Assembly: GCA_031276985.1 (NCBI GenBank) | Contig: JAISMA010000196.1 | Location: forward strand, 1-24,269 | Length of the DNA stretch: 24,269 nt | Source of the DNA: Helicobacteraceae bacterium | Lineage (GTDB): Bacteria > Campylobacterota > Campylobacteria > Campylobacterales > SZUA-545 | Reading direction: 5' to 3' | Shown: positions 1 through 6,671 of the stretch, one piece after another | Layout of the letters: the number at the start of each line of letters is the position of its first letter | Position numbering within the stretch: the first letter of the stretch is position 1 | The notes under the pieces: model-generated | Databases searched by the model: none | The model's input: only the letters and a program-made list of their open reading frames with translations | What the model was told of the DNA's origin: nothing | Made by a program: the position numbers and the translations under genes

Positions 1-120
1 ACGGCGTACCAAACGGCGTACCAAACGGCGTACCAAACGGCGTACCAAACGGCGTACCAAACGGCGTACCAAACGGCGTACCAAACGGCGTACCAAACGG
101 CGTACCAAACGGCGTACCTC
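1..120 (+). repeat. 12-bp tandem array, 10 copies, coding for (NGVP)n
   Basis: The unit ACGGCGTACCAA is repeated ten times without spacers. Nine copies are identical and the tenth ends in TC instead of AA. The array probably continues upstream of the window. Twelve is a multiple of three and the frame of the replication gene runs straight through, giving a Gly-Val-Pro-Asn repeat. It could be a flexible protein linker, a set of DNA iterons, or both. Confidence 0.95.
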
Positions 121-806
121 TAATATCAAATATCTCATATCGAATATCTCATATCGAAGATCGAATAACAAAGATCGAGAAAGAGAAGAATTTTATTTAT
201 GTGCCGTCGCAAATAAATTGCGACGACCAAAAAAACGATCAAACGCCCGCCGTTATCGCTCCTTTGCCGCTCAAAGCTAACGCTCAAGAGATCGAAAGCG
301 AGATCGCGGACGGATCGAAGGCTATCGTCAAGGCGAAAGCCAAAGCATTCGCGCCGCCGTCGCTTGACGACTTAGCCGCGTATAAAGCGCAACTACTACG
401 CGATACCGCGCCCGATAAGCAAGGCGAGATCGCGAAGCTGGACTGCGAAGGCTTCCACGACTATTTCACCGCTAACGGCTGGCGCGTAGGAAGCGGCGCT
501 GGTAAGCCAATGCGCGATTGGCGAGCGGCGTTACGTAATTGGGCGCGTATCCAAAAAAACTTTGAAGCGCGGGATCGCGGATACAAATATCGCAATCGCC
601 TAGACGAAAGCGTCAAAGCCGCGCAGGAGTGGGTTAAAGCCGAAACGGAGCGCGAAGCGAAGGCGAAGGCGGATAAAGATCAAGCCGCGACGATCGAGGC
701 GATTCTTATCCCCGACGCTAAAGGCGCGAGTGAAGCGCAAATTAAAACACCGCCGCAATCGCTCATAGTTGGCGAATTTGGGCGAATAACTAAGGGGGGG
801 CTATAA
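1..806 (+). CDS. Phage/ICE-type replication protein, C-terminal part (5' end outside window)
   Basis: The reading frame ending at TAA 804-806 is open back to the window edge (first full codon at position 3), so the gene starts outside the window; the GTG at 201 is only the first internal start codon. The first 40 codons are a tandem Gly-Val-Pro-Asn repeat encoded by a 12-bp array, followed by a charged linker (about 120-200) and a C-terminal domain rich in Ala, Lys and Glu. Residues around 420-600 nt (FHDYFTANGW, then a Lys-containing RDWRAALRNW stretch) resemble the short C-terminal helical segment of phage replisome-organiser proteins (lambda O/DnaD-like, DUF6291-type), which often carry such low-complexity Pro/Asn repeats between the N-terminal winged helix and the C-terminal segment. 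The next gene starts 1 bp after the stop, suggesting translational coupling. The family assignment is inference, since the N-terminal domain is not visible. Confidence 0.6.
   Translation, partial: GVPNGVPNGVPNGVPNGVPNGVPNGVPNGVPNGVPNGVPLISNISYRISHIEDRITKIEKEKNFIYVPSQINCDDQKNDQTPAVIAPLPLKANAQEIESEIADGSKAIVKAKAKAFAPPSLDDLAAYKAQLLRDTAPDKQGEIAKLDCEGFHDYFTANGWRVGSGAGKPMRDWRAALRNWARIQKNFEARDRGYKYRNRLDESVKAAQEWVKAETEREAKAKADKDQAATIEAILIPDAKGASEAQIKTPPQSLIVGEFGRITKGGL
131..158 (+). repeat. 14-bp tandem direct repeat in AT-rich stretch
   Basis: TATCTCATATCGAA occurs twice in perfect tandem (131-144 and 145-158) in an AT-rich segment directly after the 12-bp array. Fourteen is not a multiple of three, so the two copies are read in different frames and the identity is not explained by protein sequence. 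It may belong to an origin-like region inside the replication gene. Confidence 0.8.
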
Positions 807-807
807 G

Positions 808-1278
808 ATGACGGCTGAGGGTATAAACGCGGCTTTAACGCTAGTTTCTGTATTTACGGGATCGGAATTAAGCGAAACGAAATTAAGCGCATGGAAATGG
901 GTAATGCAGGACTACAGCGACGAGATAGGCTCAAAAGCCTTTAGGCGTTGGCTACAGAACGCCGACTCGCCGCGAGCGCCAATGCCTAAGGATATAACGG
1001 CTTACGCGGATCGTATAGCGGCGGATGAGTACGACGCTCAAAAGGCTAAACGCGACGCGCTACTAAGCCAAATATACGCCGCGCTACGAGAAAAGGGCTA
1101 CTACGCGCATAAAATGCCGATACCGACAGAAACGCATGCGCCGTTTATCTATCGCGCCAAAGAGATCGACGATCTCGTATATGACGACTACGACCGCCTA
1201 ATCGATAAGGGCTTTAGCGTCGCGTCAGTCCAGACAAACGGCGCGGATAAACTAATCGTCAGATTGGGGGATTTATGA
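808..1278 (+). CDS. Small helical protein of mobile element, possible helicase loader
   Basis: 156 aa, no recognised catalytic motif. ATG at 808 lies 8 nt after a G-run Shine-Dalgarno (AAGGGGGGG, 792-800) that overlaps the end of the replication gene, so the two are probably coupled. The N-terminal half (AWKWVMQDYSDEIGSKAF, then a Pro-rich PRAPMPKDI turn) recalls the short helical proteins next to phage replication initiators, such as the SPP1 G39P helicase loader/inhibitor family: Trp-containing helices followed by a PxPxDI-type motif. Position behind the replisome-organiser-like gene supports a DNA-replication accessory role. This is an analogy from size, motif and context, not a firm homology. 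Confidence 0.55.
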   Translation: MTAEGINAALTLVSVFTGSELSETKLSAWKWVMQDYSDEIGSKAFRRWLQNADSPRAPMPKDITAYADRIAADEYDAQKAKRDALLSQIYAALREKGYYAHKMPIPTETHAPFIYRAKEIDDLVYDDYDRLIDKGFSVASVQTNGADKLIVRLGDL

Positions 1279-1343
1279 CAACTTTTAATCGTCAAAACGG
1301 GTTGATAGGCGCAACAAACGACAACAAAACGAAGGGATTTTGA
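1275..1343 (+). CDS. Candidate 22-aa micro-ORF between replication and HTH genes
   Basis: ATG at 1275 overlaps the stop of the preceding gene in an ATGA arrangement and is preceded by a GGGGG run (1266-1270) at suitable spacing. The frame runs 22 codons (starting MTTFNRQNGLIG) to TGA at 1341-1343, and the next gene starts 2 nt later. It fills the 66-bp gap almost exactly. It could be a real micropeptide or only a reinitiation bridge keeping ribosomes on the mRNA. No homology is claimed. Confidence 0.3.
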   Translation: MTTFNRQNGLIGATNDNKTKGF

Positions 1344-1344
1344 G

Positions 1345-1569
1345 ATGACAAAGCAAGAGATAATCGCCGAGATAAAAGAGCGTTACAACAAAAAAAGCGT
1401 GTTGTCAAAGATTGAAACCGCAAGCTATTTAGGCATATCCGTAACGACAATCGACCGATTGATTAGCGCGGGTAAAGGCTTGTCGTATATCGACGCGGGC
1501 GGACACAAGAAATTCCACGCCTCGCACATAGCGGATTATTTAATCGCTAACGAGACTAGAGCGGCTTAA
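1345..1569 (+). CDS. Excisionase/AlpA-like helix-turn-helix protein
   Basis: 74 aa. Residues about 20-50 (ETASYLGISVTTIDRLISAG) form a MerR/excisionase-type helix-turn-helix, followed by a short basic wing (GGHKKFHASHI) and a C-terminal helix (DYLIANE). This is the helix_turn_helix_17/excisionase-family layout. ATG at 1345 follows an AAGGGA Shine-Dalgarno at 1332-1337. In an element with a tyrosine integrase at 2465-3571, the likely roles are recombination directionality factor or transcriptional regulator; the phased repeats at 2378-2421 are one possible target (inference). Confidence 0.75.
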   Translation: MTKQEIIAEIKERYNKKSVLSKIETASYLGISVTTIDRLISAGKGLSYIDAGGHKKFHASHIADYLIANETRAA

Positions 1570-1721
1570 TTCTTTGGCGTATAGGGCGCGTTTTGTAGAG
1601 TGGGCGAAGGTCTTTTACTTCGTGAAGGGTTAAAATCGATTTAAGGGCGGTTTTTGAGCGATTGCGGGCAGGTATAAAAAAAGCGGGTTAAGTAACGAGT
1701 ACCTAGCCCTCGCTCCGCGTC

Positions 1722-2114
1722 TTAGACTCCGATCGGTAATCGCTTGCCGTTGATGAAAATCCGCCCAGCGCGTCCATTCGCGCCGTGATGATTGCGAATT
1801 TCTATATCCACGCCCGCCGCTTTCGCCGAAGCGTTAAAGCGATCGATAACCGCTTGGCGACGCGACGCGCATTTAGTCGCGCCGTATTTGGCGACGCGCA
1901 AGGACTCCGTAGTCCACGCGATAGCGGTATATTCCGCCCGTCGCGCCTTAGCGATCCACTTGATTATCTCGTCGCTTCTGTAGGCTTTGAGATTGCAAGC
2001 ATTAGAGCAATAGAGCGCGTCGCTCCGCCCTTCAAACTCCGCGCCGCAAACGACGCAGACACGTTTAACTTTCGCGTATTCTCCGCGTTTATACGCGGGG
2101 GTTTTAGCCTTCAT
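1722..2114 (-). CDS. Zinc-ribbon protein of mobile element, unknown function
   Basis: 130 aa. Residues 20-40 carry a four-cysteine zinc-binding motif: C20-x2-C23 in VCVVCG, then C36-x3-C40 in YCSNAC, of the treble-clef/zinc-ribbon type seen in many phage and ICE accessory proteins and HNH-associated domains. The rest is basic (many Lys/Arg) with a C-terminal Gly-rich segment ending FINGKRLPIGV. No HNH catalytic triad was found, although HH occurs near residue 109. Its start overlaps the stop of the upstream 74-aa gene by 4 bp (ATGA), so the two form a coupled pair driven from the promoter at 2367-2395. Nucleic-acid binding is a reasonable guess; no function is known. Confidence 0.65.
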   Translation of the reverse strand: MKAKTPAYKRGEYAKVKRVCVVCGAEFEGRSDALYCSNACNLKAYRSDEIIKWIAKARRAEYTAIAWTTESLRVAKYGATKCASRRQAVIDRFNASAKAAGVDIEIRNHHGANGRAGRIFINGKRLPIGV

Positions 2115-2335
2115 TTTTTGCCTCCTTTTTTATTTTCAAAAGCGTCGTATTCCGCGACGTCGTTTTGGCTCATCGCCGATATGTAAACACCGACTGTCTC
2201 CGCTCCTGCGAAGGAACGAAACACAATCGCCTTAACCGCGCCCGGTATTTTGATCATGTAGCCGTTGATATTTAACTCGCCGCTTGGCGTGTGGATGATC
2301 GCCAGCGGCTCTGCGTCTATGTTTGCGTTAATCAT
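2111..2335 (-). CDS. Small hypothetical protein, first gene of coupled pair
   Basis: 74 aa, not recognised. ATG at 2335 is preceded by AAGGAGG (2344-2350 on the minus strand), a strong Shine-Dalgarno. The protein is mainly beta-like with alternating hydrophobics (PLAIIHTPSGELNINGYMIK) and a Lys-rich tail. The stop overlaps the start of the zinc-ribbon gene. The consensus-grade promoter directly upstream suggests strong and probably repressible expression, as for an early or regulatory gene of the mobile element. Confidence 0.6.
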   Translation of the reverse strand: MINANIDAEPLAIIHTPSGELNINGYMIKIPGAVKAIVFRSFAGAETVGVYISAMSQNDVAEYDAFENKKGGKK

Positions 2336-2366
2336 TTGTTTGTCCTCCTTTCATTTGGACGACGGC

Positions 2367-2395
2367 ATTGTAACATAGTTTCAAAAGTCTGTCAA
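2367..2395 (-). promoter_or_regulatory. Near-consensus sigma70 promoter for the 2335-1722 gene pair
   Basis: On the minus strand TTGACA (2395-2390) and TACAAT (2372-2367) are separated by exactly 17 bp. The predicted transcription start is about 25 bp upstream of the ATG at 2335, leaving room for the AAGGAGG ribosome-binding site. The -35 is a perfect match and the -10 differs at one base. Confidence 0.8.
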
Positions 2396-2421
2396 GTGTT
2401 TTTCAAAAATCTTTCAAAAAA
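2378..2421 (-). repeat. Four 11-bp phased direct repeats overlapping the -35 box
   Basis: Read on the minus strand, four consecutive 11-mers share the core TTGAAA/TTGACA: TTTTTTGAAAG (2421-2411), ATTTTTGAAAA (2410-2400), ACACTTGACAG (2399-2389) and ACTTTTGAAAC (2388-2378). The third unit contains the -35 hexamer. The period is close to one helical turn, so all cores lie on the same face of DNA, as expected for cooperative protein binding. Confidence 0.75.
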
Positions 2422-2464
2422 TCAGAACCCTATATATAGCGTTTTAGGTCGATTTTGGTTTATG

Positions 2465-3571
2465 TTAACCAATAATGTTCTTAATCAAGTCCGCGGTTGC
2501 GGTACGACTCGCTTGATCGGCTATTTTGGCGTATCTTTCAGTCTGTTTAATGCTTGCGTGGTCTAGTAATTGCTTTATGACAAAAGGCGAAACGCCTTTA
2601 ATCGCCAAATTCGACGCAAAGCTATGTCTTAGGCTATGTACTACGATTTTATTCTTTCGATCGTAATAATCAATGCCTTTCGGCTCATTAAATAATTTAT
2701 CAAGGTATTTCTGTAATTTTTCAGATAGATACTTTTTAATCTCTTTCTGTCCGCCAATCACTCTATAATAAGGGTTTTTTAGCTGTTCAACAGCTGTTTT
2801 AAGCGGATTATATAACTCGTCGGCTATAAATGCGTTATATGCGCGTTTTGTTTTGATATTGGCGAGTTTTAACAATTTATTCTTAAAATCGCAATCTATC
2901 CCGCGTAAATAAAGGATTGTCGACACTCTCGCGCCCGTTGCGATCAACAAAAACGCAAACAAGTACAACTCGTCGGCGTTGTCGTTTTTTAATGCGTTTA
3001 ATAGGGTTTTGCACTCGTCGGGCATTAAAAACCCTTTCCTTTCGTTGTCCTCTTTGCGCTTTTCGATCTCTTTTGTCGGGTTTATTAGCGTTTTATGTCC
3101 GTTCTTAATCGCTAAGTTATAAACCGCGCTTGTGTAGTAGATTATATGGTTAATTGTGCCTTCAGCCGCGCCGTTAGTCTCTCTTTCCTTGATTTTGGCT
3201 TCTATATGCGCTTTTCTTACGGCTTGCGCTGGTAAATTATATAAGTCTTTGAGCGATTGCAGATATGAGCGGGCGGAAGCTAAGGACGGCTTATTATTTA
3301 GCGATAATAAATAACTTTCGATGATGTCGCCAAATGTTAAGACTTCGCGCCGATTTTTAGCCGTGATTGGAGTTAGCTCGCCTTGCGTGAGTATGTTTAA
3401 GCGTTCTATGCGCTTTTGGGCGCAATAAGCCTCTCTAATGCCTTCGCTATATGCGCCGATCTTGTCAAAATGCGCTTCGCCGTTGCGTTTATAGCGTATG
3501 TAATAGATTACGTCGCCGTCTTTAGTCGCCCGCTTAAAAACGCCCTTGTGCTTGGTTTGTTCAAATCCCAT
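2465..3571 (-). CDS. Tyrosine recombinase (integrase) of mobile element
   Basis: 368 aa, typical full length for phage/ICE integrases. An N-terminal arm-binding-like region (VIYYIRYKRNGEAHFDKIG) is followed by a SAM-like core-binding domain (about 75-165) and the catalytic domain (about 178-360). Active-site residues are visible: R215 (TGARVSTIL), a hairpin Lys near 240-242, H312 and R315 (HSLRHSFAS), H338 (LLDHAS) and nucleophile Y347 (TERYAKI). ATG at 3571 follows GAAAGGGTG. Base composition is more AT-rich than the host genes beyond 3857, consistent with transferred DNA. It catalyses site-specific integration/excision. The attachment site probably lies in the 3572-3856 gap, but no tRNA or direct repeat could be identified there. 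Confidence 0.92.
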   Translation of the reverse strand: MGFEQTKHKGVFKRATKDGDVIYYIRYKRNGEAHFDKIGAYSEGIREAYCAQKRIERLNILTQGELTPITAKNRREVLTFGDIIESYLLSLNNKPSLASARSYLQSLKDLYNLPAQAVRKAHIEAKIKERETNGAAEGTINHIIYYTSAVYNLAIKNGHKTLINPTKEIEKRKEDNERKGFLMPDECKTLLNALKNDNADELYLFAFLLIATGARVSTILYLRGIDCDFKNKLLKLANIKTKRAYNAFIADELYNPLKTAVEQLKNPYYRVIGGQKEIKKYLSEKLQKYLDKLFNEPKGIDYYDRKNKIVVHSLRHSFASNLAIKGVSPFVIKQLLDHASIKQTERYAKIADQASRTATADLIKNIIG

Positions 3572-3601
3572 TATTTCACCCTTTCATTTACCCTTATTTT
3601 A

Positions 3602-3838
3602 CACCATAGCCGATTTATTAAGATTTATATTGCTTTATTTTGGAGTATTTGGCGAGGCATACAATGGCAAACGAAGCTAAACGCTGTCGATGTTTGTTTG
3701 ATTTTGTTGTTAAATGTTTATTTTGGCGAGTTTTGGCGCACTTATAAAAGCGCGACAAAAGACGCGCGAAAAGCATGCGAATTAGGCGCTTGCAAACTAT
3801 TGGAAGAACTAGAAAAAGAAAAACTTATCCGCGATTAA
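3602..3838 (+). other. Gap between integrase and host genes with orphan reading frame
   Basis: This stretch marks the junction between the mobile element and the host redox operon. A plus-strand frame ending at TAA 3836-3838 encodes a plausible amphipathic C-terminus (KDARKACELG, LLEELEKEKLIRD) but has no ATG or GTG in its last 240 bp, only TTG codons (3698, 3704, 3707) and no clear ribosome-binding site. A separate 27-codon frame begins at ATG 3664. It may be the frameshifted or truncated remnant of a gene disrupted by integration, or chance. Confidence 0.25.
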
Positions 3839-3856
3839 CCGCGAAACTTTCCAGCG

Positions 3857-5518
3857 TTAAACGCTAAGAGCGCGGCGAAGTTTATCGATATACCACGCCA
3901 AACTGCGCGTTTGCAAAAATTCAACCGAATAAAATCCGTCGCTTTTGCGCGAAACATAACTATTTTTCTGGAAGCGATCGGAACTTAGCGGATAGTCTTC
4001 TCGAAAGTGCGCACCGCGAGATTCTTTGCGTCTTAGCGCGGCGAGCGCGGAGACTTCGGCGATCTCCAATGCGTTCAAAAACTCAAGTATCATCGTAAGC
4101 TCGACGTTGTTAGATCGGCTTTTATCCACGCATGCCAATCCGCCGACAAGCGTTTGGAGATATTCCGCGTATTCCAGCGCGTCTTTTAAGCCGTTAGCGT
4201 CGCGGAAAACGCCGAGTTTTGCGATTAACTTTTTGCCAAGACTTTTTTGCAAAGCGTTAATGTTAAAACGGCTTTCGCCCTCGATAACGCGATCGATCTT
4301 TTTTTGTTCGATTGCGATCGTATCTTGCGCTATTTTATCGATCGCGATCGCCTTCGCCTTTTTTGCGAAAACGGCGGCGTTTTCTCCCGCTATTTTGCCG
4401 AAAACCGCCGCTTCCAAAAGGCTATTTCCGCCCATGCGGTTTGCGCCGTGAACGCCGTTATAAGCGCATTCGCCGCACGCAAATAACCCTTTGATCGCCG
4501 TTCGCGCCGATTTATCGACCTCGATTCCGCCCATAGTGTAGTGCGCGGAAGGCGCGATCGGGATTAGATCCGTCGAAGGATCAAGCCCTAATTTCGCGGC
4601 GGCGGCTTTGCAAAAATTCGGCAGTCGGCTTTCCAAAAACGCTTTGCCAAGCCGTCTTGCGTCGATATAAACCTTGCGTCCGCTCTGCGTTTCGCGCTCG
4701 ATCGCGCGCGATAACTTATCGCGGGTTTGCATTTCGTCGGTAAATCGCTCGCCGTTTTCAAAGGTCAAAAAACCGCCTTCGCTTCGCGCCGCTTCGCTGA
4801 CAAGCTCGCCCGATCCCAATAAACCCGTCGGATGAAACTGAACAAATTCCATATTGACAAGCCTAAGCCCCGCGCGAAAGGCGACCGCGATCGTATCGCC
4901 GTTTGAAGAAAGCGGATTGGTGGTGTGCCCGCAATAAATTCCCGCGTATCCGCCGCCCGCAAGCGCTACGCTTTTTGCGCCGATCGCTAGAACTTCGCTG
5001 TTTGCGTTTTTCAAAGCGCAAACGCCGACAACGCGGTTATTTTCGATTAAAAGTTTCAACAAAAAATAGCCGTGCAACATCTTCACGCCCGATTCGTTGC
5101 ATGCCTTTAGCGCCGCTTGCGCGAGCGCCGCGCCCGTGCGATCTTGAACGTAACAGGCGCGTTTTTTGCCGCTGCCGCCAAAACTTCTTTGCGCTATTTT
5201 GCCGTTTTCGGCGCGATTAAACCCAGCGCCAAGCGCGTCAAGCTCCAGCGCGATCGACGGCGCGGCTTCGCACAGGATTTTGACGGTTTCGATCTCGCCA
5301 AGTCCCGCGCCGCTTTTTAGGGTATCGATTGCGTGTAGGGACGGCGAGTCGCTCTCGATTGAGCCAAGCGCGGCGTTTATGCCGCCGCTTGCCATGGAGC
5401 TGTTGGAGCGAAACGGCGCGTTTTTGCTTATCAGCGCGACGGACGCGCCGCTTTCGCGCGCTTTTAACGCCGCGCTTAATCCGCCAAGTCCCGCGCCGAC
5501 AACCAATACGTCAAACAT
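3857..5518 (-). CDS. FrdA/SdhA-type FAD flavoprotein (soluble fumarate reductase-like)
   Basis: 553 aa. The N-terminal Rossmann FAD motif is VVGAGLGGLSAAL (6-18). Fumarate/succinate active-site equivalents are present: H229 in FHPTG, E242/R245 in SEAARSEGG, R266 in TRDK, H326 in SAHYTMGG and R361 in GANRMGGNS. The C-terminal helical domain carries ESRGAHFREDYP. GGNSL and HYTMGG fit FrdA/SdhA better than L-aspartate oxidase. The histidine that covalently binds FAD in membrane SDH/FRD is replaced: RSNSSMASGG has Asn39 at that place, so FAD is probably non-covalent. There is no signal peptide, hence cytoplasmic. It is the last gene of a minus-strand cluster with ferredoxin (39 bp upstream) and a BFD-like protein, and no membrane anchor or two-cluster SdhB lies nearby. 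Ferredoxin-linked fumarate reduction is inferred; related 2-enoate reductase or NadB roles cannot be excluded. Confidence 0.8.
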   Translation of the reverse strand: MFDVLVVGAGLGGLSAALKARESGASVALISKNAPFRSNSSMASGGINAALGSIESDSPSLHAIDTLKSGAGLGEIETVKILCEAAPSIALELDALGAGFNRAENGKIAQRSFGGSGKKRACYVQDRTGAALAQAALKACNESGVKMLHGYFLLKLLIENNRVVGVCALKNANSEVLAIGAKSVALAGGGYAGIYCGHTTNPLSSNGDTIAVAFRAGLRLVNMEFVQFHPTGLLGSGELVSEAARSEGGFLTFENGERFTDEMQTRDKLSRAIERETQSGRKVYIDARRLGKAFLESRLPNFCKAAAAKLGLDPSTDLIPIAPSAHYTMGGIEVDKSARTAIKGLFACGECAYNGVHGANRMGGNSLLEAAVFGKIAGENAAVFAKKAKAIAIDKIAQDTIAIEQKKIDRVIEGESRFNINALQKSLGKKLIAKLGVFRDANGLKDALEYAEYLQTLVGGLACVDKSRSNNVELTMILEFLNALEIAEVSALAALRRKESRGAHFREDYPLSSDRFQKNSYVSRKSDGFYSVEFLQTRSLAWYIDKLRRALSV

Positions 5519-5557
5519 TCGCTCTCGCTTGTTCCAAAGTCCGCGAAAATCCGAAAG

Positions 5558-5848
5558 TTAATATTTCAGACGAACAAGCCCGTCGTGTTTTTGGATTTTC
5601 ATCTGACAAGTCAGCCTCGCGTTGGCGCTTACGTCGGGAAAATTCGCCAGCACAACCTTCTCTTTCTCGGTTTTCGGCGAGATAAAATCCATGCCGCTTA
5701 CCACCTCGACGATACAGGTGCCGCACTGCCCGTCTCGGCAGCCAAAGGGCAGACCGCTACCCATCTTTTCGATCACCTCCTGCAAAGTTTCGCCCGGTTT
5801 AACGTTGATTGCCAGAAAATCATTAACAACCTCTACGCGAGTCGTCAT
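5558..5848 (-). CDS. [2Fe-2S] ferredoxin
   Basis: 96 aa, a single plant/adrenodoxin-like beta-grasp ferredoxin domain. Cluster ligands are C37, C42, C45 (FGCRDGQCGTC) and C81 (LTCQM), the C-x4-C-x2-C...C pattern. Length is complete for the family and no fused domains are seen. ATG at 5848 follows AAAGGAGA. It lies between the BFD-like gene and the flavoprotein on the same strand, so it probably passes single electrons to the flavoprotein in place of the three-cluster SdhB/FrdB subunit (inference). No regulatory element beyond an AT-rich 80-bp upstream gap is evident. Confidence 0.88.
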   Translation of the reverse strand: MTTRVEVVNDFLAINVKPGETLQEVIEKMGSGLPFGCRDGQCGTCIVEVVSGMDFISPKTEKEKVVLANFPDVSANARLTCQMKIQKHDGLVRLKY

Positions 5849-5928
5849 CTTGTCTCCTTTGTGAAATGTAAATCAAATCATAAACAATTTTCGCTAATTT
5901 TGGCGCTCAAAATATAAACAAACCGAAG

Positions 5929-6207
5929 TTATTGCTTGGAACCAAGCTGATCGAGCATATTTTCAAACGGATTATTAGAAGCCTTGACGAGCGCGGCGAT
6001 CTCTTGCAAATCGATTTTGCCGAACTCGACCATGTCATAAAGCCGCGTTAGCGCGCGTCGGCAGCAGCTACGATCGCAAAGCGTTACCAGCTTTTTGGCT
6101 TTTTTGTAGGGCAGATCGTTGTTTCTAAAGATTTCGATTGCCTCGCGCACGCTCTTTTCGCCGCAATTGCATATTTGTAGCGACAATAAACCCTCTTCGT
6201 CCGCCAT
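5929..6207 (-). CDS. BFD-like small Fe-S protein
   Basis: 92 aa. C13-x-C15 (ICNCGE) followed 28 residues later by C44-x3-C48-C49 (LCDRSCC) resembles the CxC...CxxC [2Fe-2S] site of bacterioferritin-associated ferredoxin (BFD_like) domains, with helices of matching length between (SVREAIEIF, KKAKKLV). The second pair has an extra residue, so cluster binding is likely but not certain. It is the first gene of the redox cluster; the gap to the ferredoxin gene is 80 bp. A role as electron-transfer partner or assembly factor of the ferredoxin/flavoprotein is an inference from position. Confidence 0.6.
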   Translation of the reverse strand: MADEEGLLSLQICNCGEKSVREAIEIFRNNDLPYKKAKKLVTLCDRSCCRRALTRLYDMVEFGKIDLQEIAALVKASNNPFENMLDQLGSKQ

Positions 6208-6671
6208 AATGCGCGATCGTATGCTTTTTTGGCGGATTTAGGCGCTTAAAAATATAGCGCCAAGCGCGCGAAACGCTTGAGTTGCGTTACGCCGCCAGTC
6301 GCTACGATCCGCGTTTCTGCCCTCGCATTACTTCACGCAACCTCCGCCCCCAATCCTTGCGCCGCCGTCGCATTCCCCCCTCCCCTAATTCTTCCCGCGA
6401 CGAAACGCCAACCTCTTGTCATACTCGCAAAAGCGAGTATTTAAAGAATAAAAAGCTGTAAAACTTTACGATTGGCGCTTGATCCGCGATTGTCTTAAAT
6501 GCTAGATACCAGCCTGCGCGGGAATGACAAAGAGGGATGCGCTAACGGCGCGAAGCGAGCGCTTGCCTGCAAGCGTAAGGCGCGGAGGAAAAAATCCAAA
6601 AAGCGGATCGTCGTTAGAACGACTATTTACCGCGTTATTCAATGATTTATCCGCGTTCGTCTGGTTTGGCG
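6208..6671. other. Non-coding gap with dispersed repeats
   Basis: 464 bp between two minus-strand genes without a convincing coding frame. It holds the MITE-like repeat at 6418-6528 and, at about 6558-6593, a copy of a second motif (CTTGCCTGCAAGCG, then AAGGCGCGGAGGAA) that recurs near 23548-23575. Positions 6290-6417 are C-rich and featureless. No terminator was recognised. Confidence 0.6.
6418..6528 (+). repeat. MITE-like dispersed element, copy 1 (111 bp)
   Basis: It starts GTCATACTCGCAAAAGCGAG, an imperfect palindrome, and ends with GATACCAGCCTGCGCGGGAA then TGAC, so the ends are inverted (GTCAT...ATGAC). The right half (GGCGCTTGATCCGCGATTGT, then CTTAAATGCTAGATACCAGC) is nearly the same as the element at 19627-19739. 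Both copies have the same order and almost the same length, which points to one mobile or repeat unit. Confidence 0.75.

Noticed and set aside
1..120. CRISPR array
   Set aside because: The 12-bp units are contiguous, with no spacers, and are in frame with a coding sequence.
3572..3856. tRNA gene as integration site
   Set aside because: No cloverleaf or T-arm consensus (GGTTCGAATC-like) could be found in this gap on either strand.
3843..3868. Terminator hairpin behind the flavoprotein gene
   Set aside because: AGCGTTAAACGCT is too short a stem and has no U-tract.
3857..5518. L-aspartate oxidase (NadB) for the flavoprotein
   Set aside because: GGNSL and HYTMGG motifs and lack of linked nadA/nadC fit FrdA/SdhA better, though a NadB-like role is not fully excluded.
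4026..5561. Several plus-strand frames opposite the flavoprotein gene
   Set aside because: They overlap motif-rich flavoprotein sequence, and have low-complexity Ala/Arg content and no ribosome-binding sites.
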